A stretch of 17,388 bases of DNA from contig NVTH01000029.1 in assembly GCA_002401525.1 (NCBI GenBank), forward strand, positions 1 through 17,388. The letters are read 5' to 3'. Shown in pieces: positions 1 through 8,122 of the stretch. Position 1 is the first letter of the stretch. Each line of letters starts with the position of its first letter. Under the pieces are notes generated by a model, which was not told where the DNA came from, made no database searches, and saw nothing but the letters and a program-made list of their open reading frames with translations. The position numbers were made by a program, and so were the translations under genes. The stretch comes from Moraxellaceae bacterium. Its GTDB lineage: Bacteria > Pseudomonadota > Gammaproteobacteria > Pseudomonadales > UBA3067.

Positions 1-1
1 G

Positions 2-118
2 GATACGGTGCGGTATCAGATCGGCATGGGGGTGGAGTCGCTGCCGTACGAACGGGACGAATGGCCGCGCATCGAGGCATTCAACGTCACCGTCGAGGTG
101 TTGCGGCAGAGTCCCTAG
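2..118 (+). CDS. C-terminal end of an unrecognised protein (5' end outside the window)
   Basis: An open frame enters from the left edge and runs 38 codons to a TAG at 116-118. The visible tail includes the stretch YQIGMGVESLPYERDEWP and ends VEVLRQSP. I do not recognise the family. Codons are G+C-rich with strong G/C at third positions, like the next gene and unlike everything after about 450, so it belongs to the block that I suspect is foreign or misassembled. With only 38 codons visible, the frame could be a chance reading. Support is the clean stop placed 64 bases before the next start codon. Confidence 0.45.
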   Translation, partial: DTVRYQIGMGVESLPYERDEWPRIEAFNVTVEVLRQSP

Positions 119-170
119 CGTGGATGCGGCGGGCCGATCCATCGTCTAGGATGCGCCCAGGGATGCCCGC

Positions 171-176
171 AAAGGA
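171..176 (+). promoter_or_regulatory. Shine-Dalgarno for the secreted-protein fragment
   Basis: AAAGGA lies six bases before the ATG at 183. It is one of the clearer ribosome binding sites in the window and supports 183 as a real start in the G+C-rich segment. Confidence 0.6.
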
Positions 177-182
177 ATTGCC

Positions 183-449
183 ATGAAGGCTGTTGGACGC
201 CTGTTTCTCTGCAATGCGTTGGCCTGTTTGATCCTGGTTGCCACATCGGCGTTTCCGGCAGTTGGCGCAGCATCTTCCCAGCGCGAACATCCACGTGCGC
301 AGGATGCCATCGATGACTGGCTTGCGGCCTTCAATGCAGGCAGCCTCGAGGGGTTGCAGGCATTTGCCGACAGATATGCGAAGCAGGAGGGCAGCACTCC
401 CAAGGACTATCTCGAGTTCCGCGAGAGCACCGGCCCGCTGAACGTGCTG
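183..449 (+). CDS. Secreted-protein N-terminal fragment, possibly the leading domain of a serine hydrolase or S41-type peptidase, cut at the junction
   Basis: The protein starts at ATG 183. Residues 1 to about 29 look like a Sec signal peptide: basic start (MKAVGR), hydrophobic core, and a VGAA-type end. The mature part, with WLAAFNAGSLEGLQAF and then FRESTGPLNVL, resembles from memory the small helical region that precedes the catalytic domain in many secreted serine hydrolases and S41 peptidases of Xanthomonadaceae and related groups (pattern W-x-x-AFNSGD ... FRE-x-TGG). No catalytic residues are present. The frame continues formally to 530, but from about 450 it reads antisense through lolA, so those residues are artefact. 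Composition is clearly richer in G+C than the downstream genes. The gene is therefore a 3'-truncated fragment created by the junction. Family assignment is tentative. Confidence 0.5.
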
Positions 450-791
450 GTCCAGGTCAACATCGAACACCCACATCTTTTCCCCGTCAGAAATAATTTC
501 CTGCTCAAAAGGCTCCGAGGTCCGCCATAAAAATTGTTTCGGCTTTTGAATTTTTAGCAGCCCTTTGGAAGCTTGCACTTCTCGCCCATCAACATCCGTA
601 ACACTTTGCTCGAAATGCGCCTGCATACTGCTATGCTGCTGCAAAACGTCCAGCAAAAGATCAGCGTCATCTCCCCAAGCCAACGCCGATAAAAAACAGT
701 TCAGCATAAGTAATGACGCGAGTGTCTTCCTAAACGGTTTAAACCCAAGCAATTTTGTATCGGTTAATTTACTAACAGTTAATTTAATCAC
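447..791 (-). CDS. lolA: LolA, periplasmic lipoprotein carrier, N-terminal fragment cut at the junction
   Basis: LolA carries outer-membrane lipoproteins across the periplasm from LolCDE to LolB. The fragment holds an N-terminal signal peptide (hydrophobic core around ASLLMLNCFLSALA) followed by typical LolA sequence: SMQAHFEQSVTD, GLLKIQKPKQFLWRTSEPFEQ, and SDGEKMWVFDVDLDQ. The start is GTG at 789-791, 26 bases after the ftsK stop, with a weak GGAT upstream; the next ATG would fall inside the signal peptide. About 115 residues of the usual ~200 are present. After DLDQ, where relatives continue with VTVQ, the frame reads antisense through the G+C-rich segment; it stays open to 87 but is not LolA. 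The ftsK-lolA pairing is conserved in gammaproteobacteria, where rarA and serS usually follow; both are missing here because of the junction. Confidence 0.85.
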
Positions 792-817
792 AGCTATTTT
801 TATCCAAAATATTTTAA

Positions 818-3148
818 TTACGATCTAACCGGGGACGGCGCTAATACTTCTCGAGATCCATTGTTTTGCATGGGCGTCACCACGCCTGCCGCCTCCATGG
901 CTTCGATAATTCGTGCGGAGCGGTTATAACCAATTTTAAATTTACGCTGCACTGATGAAATGGAAGCGCGACGAGTCTCGGTAATAAACTCCACCGCTGA
1001 ATCATAGTATTCATCCTGCTCTGAATCATCATCGGCGTCACCAGCAGCCCCCATACTCGAGGTGTCATGCGTGCCGTCTAGAATATCTTCCAAATAATGC
1101 GAGCCGCCGCGTTTACGCCAATCGTCGCAAACTCGATGCACTTCTTCGTCGCTTACAAAGGCGCCGTGAACACGCACAGGCATACTAGTGCCTGGAGGCA
1201 AATAAAGCATATCGCCGTGCCCGAGCAATTGCTCGGCCCCGCCTTGATCTAAGATGGTTCGAGAATCAATCCGAGAGGACACCTGGAAACTTATTCGGCT
1301 CGGCACGTTGGCCTTAATCAGGCCGGTGATTACGTCTACCGAGGGGCGCTGGGTCGCTAAAATCAAATGAATTCCAGCCGCACGCGCTTTTTGAGCAATT
1401 CGAGCAATCAACTCTTCTACTTTTTTACCGACAATCATCATCATGTCGGCAAATTCATCAATCACCACCACAATGTAAGGCAAGCACTCAAGAAAAGGGG
1501 CTTCCTGACCTAATTCGTCGCCATCCGTGGGTTTCCAAACCGGGTCCTTGATGGGAGCGCCAGCCTTTTCGGCCTCAGCCACTTTGCGATTAAAGCCAGC
1601 TAAGTTTCTCACCCCCATGGCGGCCATTAATTTATAACGACGCTCCATCTCAGCCACACACCAACGTAATGCATTGGCAGCTTCCTTCATATCGGTGACA
1701 ACGGGTGTCAACAGGTGGGGAATGCCATCGTAAACCGAAAGCTCCAACATTTTTGGATCAATCATGATCAGCCGAACTTCGTCCGCAGTAGCCTTAAATA
1801 ACAGGCTAAGCAACATGGCATTAAGGCCTACTGACTTACCCGAACCGGTAGTTCCGGCCACCAACAAATGAGGCATTTTAGCTAAATCGGCGACAATCGG
1901 CTGACCTGAAATATCTTTGCCTAACGCCAACGTAAGGGGGGATTTTGCCTCATCAAAGACCACCGATGAAATCACTTCATTGAGCATGATCATCTCCCGC
2001 TGCTCATTAGGGATTTCAATGCCGACAAAGGTTTTACCAGGAATCACTTCCACCACACGCACACTGATCACCGCTAAAGAACGCGCTAAATCTTTTGCTA
2101 AATTGGTAATTCGACTCGCCTTCACACCCGCTGCAGGCTGAATTTCAAATCGGGTGACCACCGGCCCGGGCTGAACCGCCATCACTTCCGCAATGACACC
2201 GAAATCTTTCAATTTCAACTCAAGTAGCCGCGACATGCTTTCTAGCACTTCCTCGCTATAGCCTAGTTTTTGACCGGGAATTAGCTGATCAAGCAGCGCC
2301 AACGCGGGCAGAGTTCCGGAAGCATCCGCATCAAATAAACTCTGTTGCTTCTCAATTTGGACCCGCTCACTGGCTTCAGCTACTTTGGGAACCGTTTTAA
2401 TAACCGGGGGCTTACGCTGCTCAATAACTCGTTTCTTTGCCTCAAACTTCTGCTCGCGCTCAGCTTTGACTTCTTCGATGGCTTTAATTTCTTTGCGACT
2501 AAGCCAGCGGGTCCGTAACGAGATAAAAAACTGTTTCGATTTTTCGATCCCTTGCAAGGTCACCCGACCCGTAAAATCCATGACTTCAATCCAGGATAAA
2601 CTGGTAAAAACAGTAATCCCTACCAAAAATACCGTCAGCAAAATCAGCGTCGCCCCCACGCCCCCGAAAGTAGCTAACGACCATCCACCTACTTCCCAGC
2701 CCAGAACGCCACCTGCCGAGGCGGGTAATTGTTGCCCGTCACTCCCAAGATAAAGCGCAGCCAGACCCGTTCCCGCCACCAAGGTCATCGCTAAGCCTAA
2801 ACCGCGCAGCCAAAACATGGGCCATTGCCACGTCGTATTATGTCTCCGCAGCTTAAAAACCAACCAAGCGCGATAGGCAATCATAGGCGGCAAAATAAAG
2901 GCTAAATACCCAAACAGCAGCAACAACACATCCGCGCACCAAGCCCCCACGCGCCCCATGGAATTAGTGATTTCAGTTTGGGGACCAATATAGGTCCAGC
3001 CCGGGTCCGCGGAATTGTAGGTCGCAAGAGAGACTAAAATATAAATTGCGATTGCAAGCAATACCAGCATCGAGCCCTCAGTGAGACTGCGGGTTACATG
3101 GTCAGACCATGCCGATACAGAAGAGGAATCTTTACCTTTGCGGTTCAA
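818..3148 (-). CDS. ftsK: FtsK, cell-division DNA translocase
   Basis: FtsK is a septal membrane-anchored hexameric ATPase that pumps chromosomal DNA and activates XerCD recombination at dif. The 776-residue protein has hydrophobic segments near residues 27-43, 70-97, 112-134 and 160-185; a basic, charged linker (about 200-270) much shorter than in E. coli; and the translocase motor from about 290. Walker A is AGTTGSGKS (431-439) and Walker B is IVVVIDE (559-565), followed by [23 protein letters not shown] motor sequence. The C-terminal winged-helix gamma domain (about 710-776) contains [20 protein letters not shown], which reads KOPS sites. Length is close to Pseudomonas FtsK. The start is TTG at 3146-3148, preceded by AGAGAG as a weak ribosome binding site; a slightly different start is possible. 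lolA follows 26 bases on and is probably co-transcribed. Confidence 0.97.
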   Translation of the reverse strand: MNRKGKDSSSVSAWSDHVTRSLTEGSMLVLLAIAIYILVSLATYNSADPGWTYIGPQTEITNSMGRVGAWCADVLLLLFGYLAFILPPMIAYRAWLVFKLRRHNTTWQWPMFWLRGLGLAMTLVAGTGLAALYLGSDGQQLPASAGGVLGWEVGGWSLATFGGVGATLILLTVFLVGITVFTSLSWIEVMDFTGRVTLQGIEKSKQFFISLRTRWLSRKEIKAIEEVKAEREQKFEAKKRVIEQRKPPVIKTVPKVAEASERVQIEKQQSLFDADASGTLPALALLDQLIPGQKLGYSEEVLESMSRLLELKLKDFGVIAEVMAVQPGPVVTRFEIQPAAGVKASRITNLAKDLARSLAVISVRVVEVIPGKTFVGIEIPNEQREMIMLNEVISSVVFDEAKSPLTLALGKDISGQPIVADLAKMPHLLVAGTTGSGKSVGLNAMLLSLLFKATADEVRLIMIDPKMLELSVYDGIPHLLTPVVTDMKEAANALRWCVAEMERRYKLMAAMGVRNLAGFNRKVAEAEKAGAPIKDPVWKPTDGDELGQEAPFLECLPYIVVVIDEFADMMMIVGKKVEELIARIAQKARAAGIHLILATQRPSVDVITGLIKANVPSRISFQVSSRIDSRTILDQGGAEQLLGHGDMLYLPPGTSMPVRVHGAFVSDEEVHRVCDDWRKRGGSHYLEDILDGTHDTSSMGAAGDADDDSEQDEYYDSAVEFITETRRASISSVQRKFKIGYNRSARIIEAMEAAGVVTPMQNNGSREVLAPSPVRS

Positions 3149-3216
3149 AAATTTAGCTCTCTATTTGGGTGGGAATATAGGTTGGAATAGTTGACTGCTG
3201 ATTGTATAGAGTTCGT

Positions 3217-3283
3217 CTAGTTATTTCACGAGCTAGTGATTATTTCAACTCGTGCCATGAATTCCAGCGCAGCTAGTTATTTC
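3217..3283. repeat. Three copies of a CTAGTTATTTC motif in the ald-ftsK gap
   Basis: CTAGTTATTTC occurs exactly at 3217-3227 and 3273-3283. A variant with three extra bases (CTAGTGATTATTTC) lies between them at 3233-3246. The middle copy sits inside a 6-bp inverted repeat, CACGAG at 3227-3232 and CTCGTG at 3249-3254. The cluster lies upstream of ftsK and downstream of ald. On the minus strand a possible -10 for ftsK (TATACA, complement of 3203-3208) lies just beyond it, with no convincing -35. The repeats could be operator sites for the ftsK promoter or leftover repeats; the sequence does not decide. Confidence 0.6.
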
Positions 3284-3369
3284 TTAAAGAATCGGAATTT
3301 AACGCATACTAATGACTTCCCAAGAACTGGATCGCGAGATGCCTCTCATTTTGGAAGTAAATAAACGGC

Positions 3370-3385
3370 AGCGCTTATTAGCACT
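3370..3385 (-). terminator. Possible weak terminator after ald
   Basis: Immediately after the ald TAA, the minus strand reads AGTGCT-AATA-AGCGCT, a 6-bp stem with one G-T wobble and a 4-base loop, followed by GCCGTTTATTT. The stem is short and the T-rich tail is interrupted, so termination may be only partial and transcripts could read on into ftsK. Confidence 0.3.
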
Positions 3386-4450
3386 TTATTCAGATTGGTG
3401 AATCAACGTCGGCAGTACAATCTTTCCAGAAGCCACATTGACCCCGTCTCTCAGCGCAGGATTGCTACGCCAGCTCTGGTCGGCAAGTTGGGCAACGTAG
3501 GGCAACAGCGCCCCTGACAAAGCCTGTGAGGCCGTTCTAGGGATCCCTCCTGGCATATTGGTGACTGCCATGTGGATAACCCCTTCCTCAACGTAAGTGG
3601 GGTTCTCATAATTAGTCGGTCGAGTGGTTTCAATGCAACCGCCTTGGTCTACGGCCACATCGACAATCACACTGCCTGGTAGCATCGATTTCACCATGTC
3701 TCGGCTGACAATTTTAGGGGCAGAATCCCCTGGCAATAACACCGCGCCAATGAGCAAATCAGTTTGGATTAATTTCTTCCCAATATCGTGGGTATTCGAA
3801 TACAAAGCGGTCACATTGGGCCCAATTCGCTTCGCCTCTGCAAGTGCTTTCGGGTTGACGTCAAACACCGTGACATTGGCACCCATGGCTGCCGCTAATG
3901 AAGCGGCACTTCGACCGGCCACTCCTGCACCTAAAACAGTCACACAACCGCGTTCAGCACCAGAAATCCCGCCCAACATAAGTCCCCGCCCCCCCAATGA
4001 GCTGTACAATAGTTGCCCGCCCCACTGCACCGCAACACGGCCAGCGATTTCGCTCATAGGGGCTAAAAGGGGTAAATAGCCTTGTTCAGACACCGTCTCA
4101 AACGCCACTGCGGTCAAGCCAATGGACACTAGTTTTTGAGTCAGCTCAGGCAACGCGGCCAAATGCAAAAAACAAAATAATAAATGTTCTTTTCTTAACC
4201 ACTGTAAATCCCCTTCAACCGGTTCTTTGACTTTGACTATCAATTCAGCCGATTCAAACAATTGCTGTGCGCTAGGCAGCACCGCAGCGCCTTGGGCTGC
4301 ATACAGCTCATCACTGTAGCCACTGCTGTCTCCCGCGCCTTTTTGTATAAAGACCTGATGGCCCTTTTTGATGAGCTCACCCACCACTTCGGGAACAAGT
4401 CCGACACGAAACTCCAGCGGTTTGATTTCTGTAGGAACACCAATTCTCAC
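3386..4450 (-). CDS. ald: Alanine dehydrogenase (NAD-dependent)
   Basis: Ald interconverts L-alanine and pyruvate plus ammonia with NAD(H) in the cytoplasm. The catalytic pattern is complete with near-standard numbering: R15 in LEFRVGL, K75 in VKVKEP, H96 in FLHLA, and Asp268 in DVAVDQGG. The NAD-binding fold carries GAGVAG at about 174-179, where many family members have GGGVVG. At 354 residues it is slightly shorter than the usual ~370, mainly at the C-terminus. The start is GTG at 4448-4450, with a GAGGG ribosome binding site (complement of 4457-4461). The gene lies between trxB (divergent) and ftsK (same strand). Vibrio and Shewanella have, as I recall, trxB-ald-lrp-ftsK; lrp is absent here. 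Some other gammaproteobacteria lack ald at this place, so the context is informative about lineage. Confidence 0.96.
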   Translation of the reverse strand: MRIGVPTEIKPLEFRVGLVPEVVGELIKKGHQVFIQKGAGDSSGYSDELYAAQGAAVLPSAQQLFESAELIVKVKEPVEGDLQWLRKEHLLFCFLHLAALPELTQKLVSIGLTAVAFETVSEQGYLPLLAPMSEIAGRVAVQWGGQLLYSSLGGRGLMLGGISGAERGCVTVLGAGVAGRSAASLAAAMGANVTVFDVNPKALAEAKRIGPNVTALYSNTHDIGKKLIQTDLLIGAVLLPGDSAPKIVSRDMVKSMLPGSVIVDVAVDQGGCIETTRPTNYENPTYVEEGVIHMAVTNMPGGIPRTASQALSGALLPYVAQLADQSWRSNPALRDGVNVASGKIVLPTLIHQSE

Positions 4451-4596
4451 AAGCAGCCCTCGTTGCTACAATTTATGGGAAGCAAATTTTTGGATCGAAT
4501 TGTAGACAAAGTTCCAGTTGGACTTAATAAAACGTTTTAACGTTCACCAAGCACACAGCCTTTTTAAGTCTCAAAATCAATCGCTTTTAAGTATAG

Positions 4597-4631
4597 TTGG
4601 CCTTCTTTTGAAAGTAAGTGAACAAGGCCAA
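4597..4631. repeat. 8-bp inverted repeat TTGGCCTT/AAGGCCAA
   Basis: TTGGCCTT at 4597-4604 and its exact complement AAGGCCAA at 4624-4631 are separated by 19 bases. It is not followed by a T run, so it does not look like a terminator. The arm centres are 27 bases apart. It may be a regulator-binding dyad for ald or trxB, or an RNA hairpin in the ald-trxB gap. Confidence 0.45.
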
Positions 4632-4751
4632 ACTCGTTTATAAAGGCTTAATGCGCTTGTTCAACCTTCGATCACGGCAATTAACTCCATGATGCGCTTT
4701 TAGGTTGAGCGCAATCTCGGTTACCATTGGCCCCGCATCAGCATCGCAACT

Positions 4752-4790
4752 GAGCATTTGAAAAGAGCATTTGAAAAAAGCATTTGAAAT
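4752..4790. repeat. Three tandem copies of a 13-bp unit, GAGCATTTGAAAA
   Basis: Units at 4752-4764 and 4765-4777 are identical (GAGCATTTGAAAA). The third, 4778-4790 (AAGCATTTGAAAT), differs at two positions. A partial echo, TGAGCAGTGAGCATG, follows at once. The array lies about 155 bases upstream of the trxB start and upstream of its predicted promoter. Confidence 0.9.
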
Positions 4791-4852
4791 TGAGCAGTGA
4801 GCATGTCGTTGAAAATAGGGTTGAATATGGCTGGATATAGCAGAATCCAAGC

Positions 4853-4881
4853 TTTAGTGGCCCTATCACATGCTCTAAAAT
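4853..4881 (+). promoter_or_regulatory. Candidate trxB-aat promoter
   Basis: A weak -35 TTTAGT (4853-4858), a 17-base spacer and a good -10 TAAAAT (4876-4881) would start a transcript near 4888, about 57 bases before the trxB ATG. The -35 matches the consensus at only three positions, so this is a guess based mainly on the -10 and the spacing. Confidence 0.3.
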
Positions 4882-4932
4882 TATTTTTCGCGCTATTTTT
4901 TTCGTTTTAGTTTTACGCACCTCATAGGTTAG

Positions 4933-5895
<963 letters not shown>

Positions 5896-5908
5896 CGACT
5901 AGAAATTA

Positions 5909-6613
5909 ATGAGCGACATCGTCTGGCTATCTCGCCACCACCATGACTTCCCCCCCGTCGAAAGCGCGCTAGAAGAGCCCAATGGATTGTTAGCGGCCGG
6001 GGGGGACCTCAGTGTAGAGCGCCTCACTAAGGCCTACCAAAACGGCATATTCCCTTGGTATGAAGAAGGTCAACCCATTCTTTGGTGGAGCCCAAACCCC
6101 CGCTCTGTCATCTTTCCTGAACAGCTTAGGGTCTCCCGAAGCCTACGCAAAACCTTAAGAAAAAATCGTTTCCAGGTCACCTTAGATCAAGATTTTGAAC
6201 AAGTCATTCGCGCTTGCTCAGGCCCTCGTATCGACAGCCAAGGCACCTGGATCACCCCCGAAATGATTAACGCCTACGTTGAATTGCACCGCCAAGGCTT
6301 GGCACATTCGGTGGAAACCTGGTTAGACGGCAAGTTAGTGGGCGGCCTTTACGGAATTAGCTTAGGTCGCGTGTTTTTTGGTGAATCCATGTTCAGCTGG
6401 GAATCTGATGCATCAAAAGTAGCTTTTGCCCACCTTTGTCGCCAACTTCACGACTGGCAATTTGGATTAATTGATTGCCAAGTGCCTAACGAACACATCA
6501 AAAGTTTAGGTTCAGTGGAGATCCCACTCGCAGAATTCAAAAAACTGTTAACCCTCAATATCCCTCAGCCTGGGCCTAGCGATTGGCGACTCACTCGGTC
6601 AAGTTGGGACTAA
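5909..6613 (+). CDS. aat: Leucyl/phenylalanyl-tRNA-protein transferase
   Basis: Aat moves Leu or Phe from tRNA onto proteins that begin with Arg or Lys, marking them for ClpS-ClpAP. The 234-residue protein has the family motifs in order: [11 protein letters not shown] (25-35), YQNGIFPWY (43-51), [11 protein letters not shown] (57-67), GTWIT (112-116), and FGESMFS (157-163) carrying E159. The [10 protein letters not shown] segment (187-196) carries D189 and Q191. E159 and Q191 align with the catalytic Glu and Gln of the E. coli enzyme (offset of three). It starts 13 bases after trxB with only a poor ribosome binding site (TAGAAATTA), which suggests translational coupling or leaderless-like initiation. 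No clear terminator follows; a small AGATT/AATCT dyad at 6661-6674 is too weak to call. Confidence 0.97.
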   Translation: MSDIVWLSRHHHDFPPVESALEEPNGLLAAGGDLSVERLTKAYQNGIFPWYEEGQPILWWSPNPRSVIFPEQLRVSRSLRKTLRKNRFQVTLDQDFEQVIRACSGPRIDSQGTWITPEMINAYVELHRQGLAHSVETWLDGKLVGGLYGISLGRVFFGESMFSWESDASKVAFAHLCRQLHDWQFGLIDCQVPNEHIKSLGSVEIPLAEFKKLLTLNIPQPGPSDWRLTRSSWD

Positions 6614-6831
6614 ATGGTCTATTCACCTATTTGGTTACAATAAACACACCGAATATCAGCAGATTCTTGAATCTTTGCTTAAAATCTATTTACATGGCTT
6701 TATGTCCCTAACTCAACATAAGCGCTTTTGAGGTTCGACGTCTCTCTTCAACCTCGCTATTGCATTTGAACTCCGAACTCCTTATAAAAATAAAATTACG
6801 TGGCACTGGACCTAGGAATTTACTATCCACT

Positions 6832-7545
6832 ATGACAGACCTATCTAATCTAGCTTTTTTTATTACACCCTCCCATCCTTGTAGCTATATCAAAGATAAG
6901 CAAGCCACCACCCTATTTGCCGACCCTAAAGCCGGCTACACCCAACAAGTCTATGCGCAACTCAGTTACGCCGGTTTTCGACGCAGCGGAGAATACCTCT
7001 ATAAACCTCATTGCCAAAGCTGCCAAGCCTGCATCCCGGCTCGTCTGCCGATAGCACAATTTAACCCCTCCAAACGGCAAAGAAGGATTTGTAGGAAAAA
7101 TGAAGACCTCACCGTGAGTAAAGTCACTGCAGTCTTTGATGAAGAACACTATCAACTCTATGCCAAGTATATTGAGGCGCGTCATCAAGACGGGGACATG
7201 TACCCCCCCACCGAAGAGCAATATAAATCATTTCTGATCTGCGATTGGAGCAACACCTTCTTTCTTGAATTCAGACTCGAGGGGAAATTAATTGCCGTAG
7301 CGGTGACCGACCCCCTTGGCGACGCGCTGTCTGCCGTGTATTCATTTTACGACACTGATTACGCATCGCGTAGTTTGGGCGTCTACGCGGTACTAAGCCA
7401 AATTGCCGTGACTCGAAAAGAGAACCAAAGCTACCTCTACTTGGGTTATTGGATTAGCGAAAATGAAAAAATGAGCTATAAAAAGGAATACCAGCCATTA
7501 GAAATATTGAGAGATAATGAATGGCGCACGCTTATAGATCCCTGA
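6832..7545 (+). CDS. bpt: Aspartate/glutamate leucyltransferase (bacterial Ate/Bpt type)
   Basis: Bpt-type transferases add leucine from tRNA to proteins beginning with Asp or Glu, making them ClpS substrates; the gene is often called ate in gammaproteobacterial annotations. I place the start at ATG 6832 (237 residues) because MTDLSNLAFFITPSHPCSY aligns with the N-terminus of relatives. The frame is open further up to a TTG at 6760, but those 24 residues look unlike the family. AGGA at 6813-6816 is a distant ribosome binding site. The N-terminal domain has the conserved cysteines C17, C61, C64 and C67 (PHCQSCQACIPAR), which in the wider ATE family can bind an iron-sulphur cluster. The C-terminal half is the GNAT-like catalytic fold, with KYIEARHQDGDMYPP and YLYLGYWI. 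Substrate is inferred from family and the aat/clpS/clpA context. Confidence 0.94.
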   Translation: MTDLSNLAFFITPSHPCSYIKDKQATTLFADPKAGYTQQVYAQLSYAGFRRSGEYLYKPHCQSCQACIPARLPIAQFNPSKRQRRICRKNEDLTVSKVTAVFDEEHYQLYAKYIEARHQDGDMYPPTEEQYKSFLICDWSNTFFLEFRLEGKLIAVAVTDPLGDALSAVYSFYDTDYASRSLGVYAVLSQIAVTRKENQSYLYLGYWISENEKMSYKKEYQPLEILRDNEWRTLIDP

Positions 7546-7548
7546 TTC

Positions 7549-7567
7549 AAAGGCATCAGCAGCCTTT
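7549..7567 (+). terminator. Possible weak terminator after bpt/ate
   Basis: AAAGGC (7549-7554), a 7-base loop and GCCTTT (7562-7567) form a 6-bp hairpin four bases after the stop codon. It is followed by AATATCG rather than a T run, so it is at best a weak terminator or a 3'-end stabiliser. Confidence 0.3.
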
Positions 7568-7644
7568 AATATCGTCGATTGAGCACGTAAAACCGTTAGG
7601 AATGCGGGGATAAGCAACGAAATTGGGTAACAAACAGATGGGTT

Positions 7645-7673
7645 TTGCCTATTCGCTATTTTTAGGGCAAAAT
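7645..7673 (+). promoter_or_regulatory. Candidate infA promoter
   Basis: TTGCCT (7645-7650), a 17-base spacer and CAAAAT (7668-7673) fit a sigma-70 promoter reasonably well. Transcription would start near 7680, giving infA a leader of about 140 bases that includes a hairpin at 7752-7779. Confidence 0.4.
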
Positions 7674-7751
7674 GCGCATCCTCGCCTGCGGATCATAAGG
7701 CATCAGTTTCGAGGAAAGTCCTAGTAAACAGTCAACTTGGGGCAAACAGAA

Positions 7752-7779
7752 CTACCGCCCAATTAAGCGGATGGTAGTC
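7752..7779 (+). other. Hairpin in the infA leader
   Basis: ACTACC and GGTAGT pair as a 6-bp stem that can extend by a wobble and two further G-C pairs across a mismatch, enclosing AATTAAGC. It lies about 40 bases before the infA start, between the predicted promoter and the ribosome binding site, so it could influence leader folding. It is not followed by a T run. Confidence 0.4.
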
Positions 7780-7819
7780 GTTAAGTATTATTCAAATCTA
7801 TACCGAGGATTTAGTCTGG

Positions 7820-8038
7820 ATGGCAAAAGAAGAGCAAATTGAAATGGATGGAACGGTCATCGAAACCCTTCCGAATACCATGTTTCGCGTAGAGCTTGAA
7901 AATGGCCATATCGTTACAGCGCATATTTCTGGCAAAATGAGAAAGCATTACATTCGTATATTGACTGGCGACCAAGTCAAAATAGAAATGACACCTTACG
8001 ATTTAAGCAAAGGAAGAATCACTTATCGGGTTCGATAA
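7820..8038 (+). CDS. infA: Translation initiation factor IF-1
   Basis: IF-1 binds the A site of the 30S subunit during initiation. The 72-residue length and the S1-like OB-fold are standard: [24 protein letters not shown], the basic loop [13 protein letters not shown], then [21 protein letters not shown]. The ATG at 7820 is preceded by CGAGGA at about 7803-7808. The gene converges with clpA; a symmetric terminator lies 62 bases after its stop. The bpt/ate-infA-clpA order matches Pseudomonas. The 274-base upstream gap carries its own promoter candidate, so infA is probably transcribed independently of bpt. Confidence 0.99.
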   Translation: MAKEEQIEMDGTVIETLPNTMFRVELENGHIVTAHISGKMRKHYIRILTGDQVKIEMTPYDLSKGRITYRVR

Positions 8039-8100
8039 GTGATTTGGGAAAAGATCTGCGAATAGATTTTCTACAGATTCAAACCAGTGAAAACCGGATA

Positions 8101-8122
8101 AAAGGCCCTTTAATGGGCCTTT
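8101..8122. terminator. Bidirectional rho-independent terminator shared by infA and clpA
   Basis: AAAGGCCC (8101-8108), a TTTAAT loop and GGGCCTTT (8115-8122) form a perfect 8-bp stem. Read on the plus strand it is followed by TCTTCTTC; on the minus strand by TATCCGG after an in-stem TTT. The clpA stop codon (8110-8112) lies in the loop and the last clpA codons form one arm, so the same hairpin ends both convergent transcripts. Confidence 0.85.

Noticed and set aside
87..446. Continuation of the lolA reading frame on the minus strand past the junction, giving a 234-residue protein
   Set aside because: Beyond DLDQ the sequence has no LolA similarity and is antisense to the signal-peptide gene at 183. 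The open frame is a by-product of high G+C content.
6760..6831. Upstream TTG start for the bpt/ate gene
   Set aside because: The additional 24 residues do not resemble the family, whose N-terminus matches from ATG 6832.
7710..7760. GAGGAAAGTCC followed by ACAGAAC in the infA leader, which resembles pieces of bacterial RNase P RNA
   Set aside because: The two strings lie far too close together and the rest of the ~350-base RNA core is absent, so this is chance similarity.
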